A DNA stretch of 64,000 nucleotides from Vibrio gazogenes (GTDB taxonomy: Bacteria > Pseudomonadota > Gammaproteobacteria > Enterobacterales > Vibrionaceae). The DNA lies in contig NZ_CP092587.1 of NCBI RefSeq assembly GCF_023920225.1, positions 1,116,001-1,180,000 of the forward strand. Direction: 5' to 3'. The notes beneath the pieces were generated by a model. The model ran no database searches. It was not told the DNA's origin and saw nothing but the letters and a program-made list of their open reading frames with translations. Below, piece by piece: positions 62,515-64,000 of this stretch (position 1 is the first letter of the stretch; each line of letters starts with the position of its first letter). Made by a program: the position numbers and the translations under genes.

Positions 62515-63528
62515 ATGGATTATAAGTTTACTGGTAAATTTAAAGTCTGTGCAGTACAAGCTGCACCTGCATTTCTGAATATTGAGCAAGGGATTGAAAA
62601 AGCCATTGATTTGATCAAAGAAGCCGCTGGAAATGGAGCCCAATTGATTGCCTTTCCTGAGGTATGGCTGCCGGGATACCCGTGGTACATTTGGTTAGAT
62701 TCGCCAGCAGGCTGGTCTAAATATGTTCAGCCCTACTATGAAAATTCCTTAAGTGTTGAGAGCGAGTTGTTTGACAGACTATGTCAGGCAGCGAAAACAT
62801 ATCAGATCCATTTAGTGATGGGATTTAGTGAGCGTGCCGCCGGCACTTTATACATCTCTCAAGCCTTTATTGATAATCATGGTCAGTTATTAGGTGTTCA
62901 TCGCAAGCTGAAGCCAACGCATGTCGAACGGGCAGTTTACGGAGAGGGTGATGGCAGTACACTGAAAGTCTATCACACGGATTTGGGCAATTTAGGCGGG
63001 CTCTGTTGTGCCGAGCATCTTCAACTTTTCAGCAAATATGCACTCTATGCTTGTCATGAGCAGATTCATGTTGCGTCTTGGCCTAGTTTTTCTTTATACA
63101 AAGGTCTTTCGATGCAATTGAGCGCGGAAGCGAACTGCGCTGCCACTCAGGTTTATGCTTTAGAAGGCCAAGCATTTGTGCTCTCTCCGTGTGCGATTGT
63201 TAGTCAAGAAATGCTCGACATGCTATGTGACACTGAGCAGAAAAGATCACTGTTAGATATTGGTGGCGGTTTTGCTCAAATCTATGGGCCTGATGGTGCT
63301 GAGCTATGTGAGTTTCTTGACGATAAAACTGAAGGTCTCATTTATGCCGAGATTGATTTGGCGAGCATCGGTGTGGCTAAAGCTGCTTACGATCCGGTCG
63401 GACATTATTCTCGTCCTGATATTTTTTCCTTGCATATTAATCGAAATGTCACTGAGCGAGTAAAAACGATCGGCTCGGTTACGACTACGGCAAATATTGA
63501 AGAAAATGAATCATATGTATCTGAGTGA
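62515..63528 (+). CDS. nitrilase
   Basis: A 337-aa carbon-nitrogen hydrolase converting a nitrile to acid and ammonia. The triad is in place: Glu in FPEVWLPGYPWYIW (about residue 49), Lys in HRKLKPTHVERAVYGEG (131-133) and Cys165 in GGLCCAEHLQ. Length and motif spacing match true nitrilases, not amidases. AGGGATTT upstream supports ATG 62515. The preceding AraC-type gene is its likely regulator. Substrate range (aliphatic versus arylaceto) cannot be decided by eye. Confidence 0.92.
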   Translation: MDYKFTGKFKVCAVQAAPAFLNIEQGIEKAIDLIKEAAGNGAQLIAFPEVWLPGYPWYIWLDSPAGWSKYVQPYYENSLSVESELFDRLCQAAKTYQIHLVMGFSERAAGTLYISQAFIDNHGQLLGVHRKLKPTHVERAVYGEGDGSTLKVYHTDLGNLGGLCCAEHLQLFSKYALYACHEQIHVASWPSFSLYKGLSMQLSAEANCAATQVYALEGQAFVLSPCAIVSQEMLDMLCDTEQKRSLLDIGGGFAQIYGPDGAELCEFLDDKTEGLIYAEIDLASIGVAKAAYDPVGHYSRPDIFSLHINRNVTERVKTIGSVTTTANIEENESYVSE

Positions 63529-63579
63529 TAACCATCGGTGAGTGGTTTCAGTTTTGACAATGACTCATGGCGAATATAG

Positions 63580-63612
63580 ATATCCCCGTCATCCAGTGAA
63601 TGACGGGGATAT
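63580..63612. terminator. bidirectional terminator
   Basis: ATATCCCCGTCA and TGACGGGGATAT form a perfect 12-bp stem with a 9-nt loop, between the nitrilase gene and the convergent cyd cluster. Confidence 0.85.
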
Positions 63613-63638
63613 TGAGTTTAAGCACGACACAAAAGAGT

Positions 63639-63767
63639 TTAAGACTTGAATCCTGCGGCAGTCATTAACAGACGAAAGCCCATCGATACGGCCCCTAATG
63701 CCACCACACTCAGCGCCCAGATGCCAATCATCCAAGCCCATTGTTCAATGCCACGTTTGATCTTCAT
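63639..63767 (-). CDS. DUF2474-type small membrane protein (42 aa)
   Basis: ATG 63767 encodes MKIKRGIEQWAWMIGIWALS then VVALGAVSMGFRLLM and ends GFKS. A positively charged start and one membrane span ending in FRLLM match DUF2474 peptides, which are coded directly after cydB in some bd-oxidase operons and probably stabilise the oxidase like CydX does. It lies 33 bp after the cydB stop. Confidence 0.75.
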   Translation of the reverse strand: MKIKRGIEQWAWMIGIWALSVVALGAVSMGFRLLMTAAGFKS

Positions 63768-63800
63768 ATTCAGCCCCCATGATTGCTGAGTCGTATTCGG

Positions 63801-64000
63801 TTAGTGGTACGCTTCACCTTCTTTCACTTTGCCGGTGAAGACCGAGTAGCTCCAGAATGTGTAAGCGAGGATCATCGGTAAAATCGAGACAGCGCCGTAC
63901 AACATGAAGCGCTGGCTACTGGCCGGTGCCGCGGCTTCCCAGATAGAAATATTCGGTGGAATGATATTTGGCCAGATACTGATGCCAAGCCCGGCAAAGC
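63801..64000 (-). CDS. cydB: cytochrome bd-type oxidase subunit II (3' partial)
   Basis: Only the C-terminal 65 residues or so lie in the window. NIIPPNISIWEAAAPASSQR followed by FMLYGAVSILPMILAYTFWS and SYSVFTGKVKEGEAYH is the typical CydB/AppC/CioB ending: a periplasmic loop, the last membrane span and the short tail. The DUF2474 peptide after it suggests the CioAB-like, cyanide-insensitive branch. The rest of the operon lies outside. Confidence 0.92.
   Translation of the reverse strand, partial: FAGLGISIWPNIIPPNISIWEAAAPASSQRFMLYGAVSILPMILAYTFWSYSVFTGKVKEGEAYH

Overview
The window looks like a chromosomal segment of a marine Vibrio, probably near the V. gazogenes/V. ruber group. Three things point there: the enterobacterial/Vibrio block tesB-ybaY-atl-ffs, a polyester hydrolase very close to what I remember of V. 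gazogenes PET6, and a typical Vibrio set of metabolic operons. No database search was possible, so species placement is inference. No rRNA, tRNA or CRISPR array was seen.

Layout. 1-3.3 kb: the end of a menaquinone operon (menB partial, menC, menE) and a tiny membrane protein. 3.6-12.8 kb: ordinary core genes: a YeiH-type exporter, a TetR regulator with an MFS-acyltransferase fusion, a Tim44-domain protein, a YecD-type hydrolase, a Cds1-like cysteine-degrading enzyme divergent from its likely regulator DecR, tesB, a split ybaY and atl. 13.1 kb: ffs (4.5S RNA).

13.3-22.3 kb: an AT-rich accessory island directly downstream of ffs, a known attachment site of Tn7-CRISPR (I-F3) elements. It holds an integrase-like fragment, a frameshifted kptA behind an MNT-HEPN gene, an IS3 fragment, a 772-aa PD-(D/E)xK/SEC-C protein, an orphan cysteine-rich protein, an FRG-domain remnant and a second PD-(D/E)xK protein. 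Two Tn7-like transposon ends then sit back to back: one (21482-21586) resembles I-F3 CAST ends, the other (from 21596) has three 22-bp repeats followed by a decayed tnsA.

22.3-29.1 kb: a metabolic module (inositol-monophosphatase-type phosphatase, LacI regulator and MBL hydrolase divergent from a four-gene ABC importer) with a perfect 18-bp operator between the two arms. 29.1-35.6 kb: more accessory DNA: a C4-like antisense RNA controlling a small phage-type ORF, a lipoprotein, gene remnants and a Gabija pair (gajA/gajB).

36.1-43.5 kb: a second importer operon (Ugp-like) that also encodes a PHP and a HAD phosphatase, with a LysR gene upstream. Both importers have a hairpin straight after the binding-protein gene. 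43.6-48.7 kb: an SMR exporter, a GNAT remnant, a DEAD-box helicase, a VF530 protein, a REP-associated transposase flanked by inverted repeats, and the PET-hydrolase homologue. 49.2-57.3 kb: a complete malonate decarboxylase operon (mdcA, mdcB, a fused mdcC-mdcD, mdcE, mdcF-like, mdcG, mdcH, LysR), with an 11-G tract upstream. 57.6-63.5 kb: a GH3 glycosidase, a 270-bp MITE-like palindromic element, an AEC carrier, a frameshifted AraC regulator and a nitrilase. 63.6-64 kb: a DUF2474-type peptide and the 3' end of cydB.
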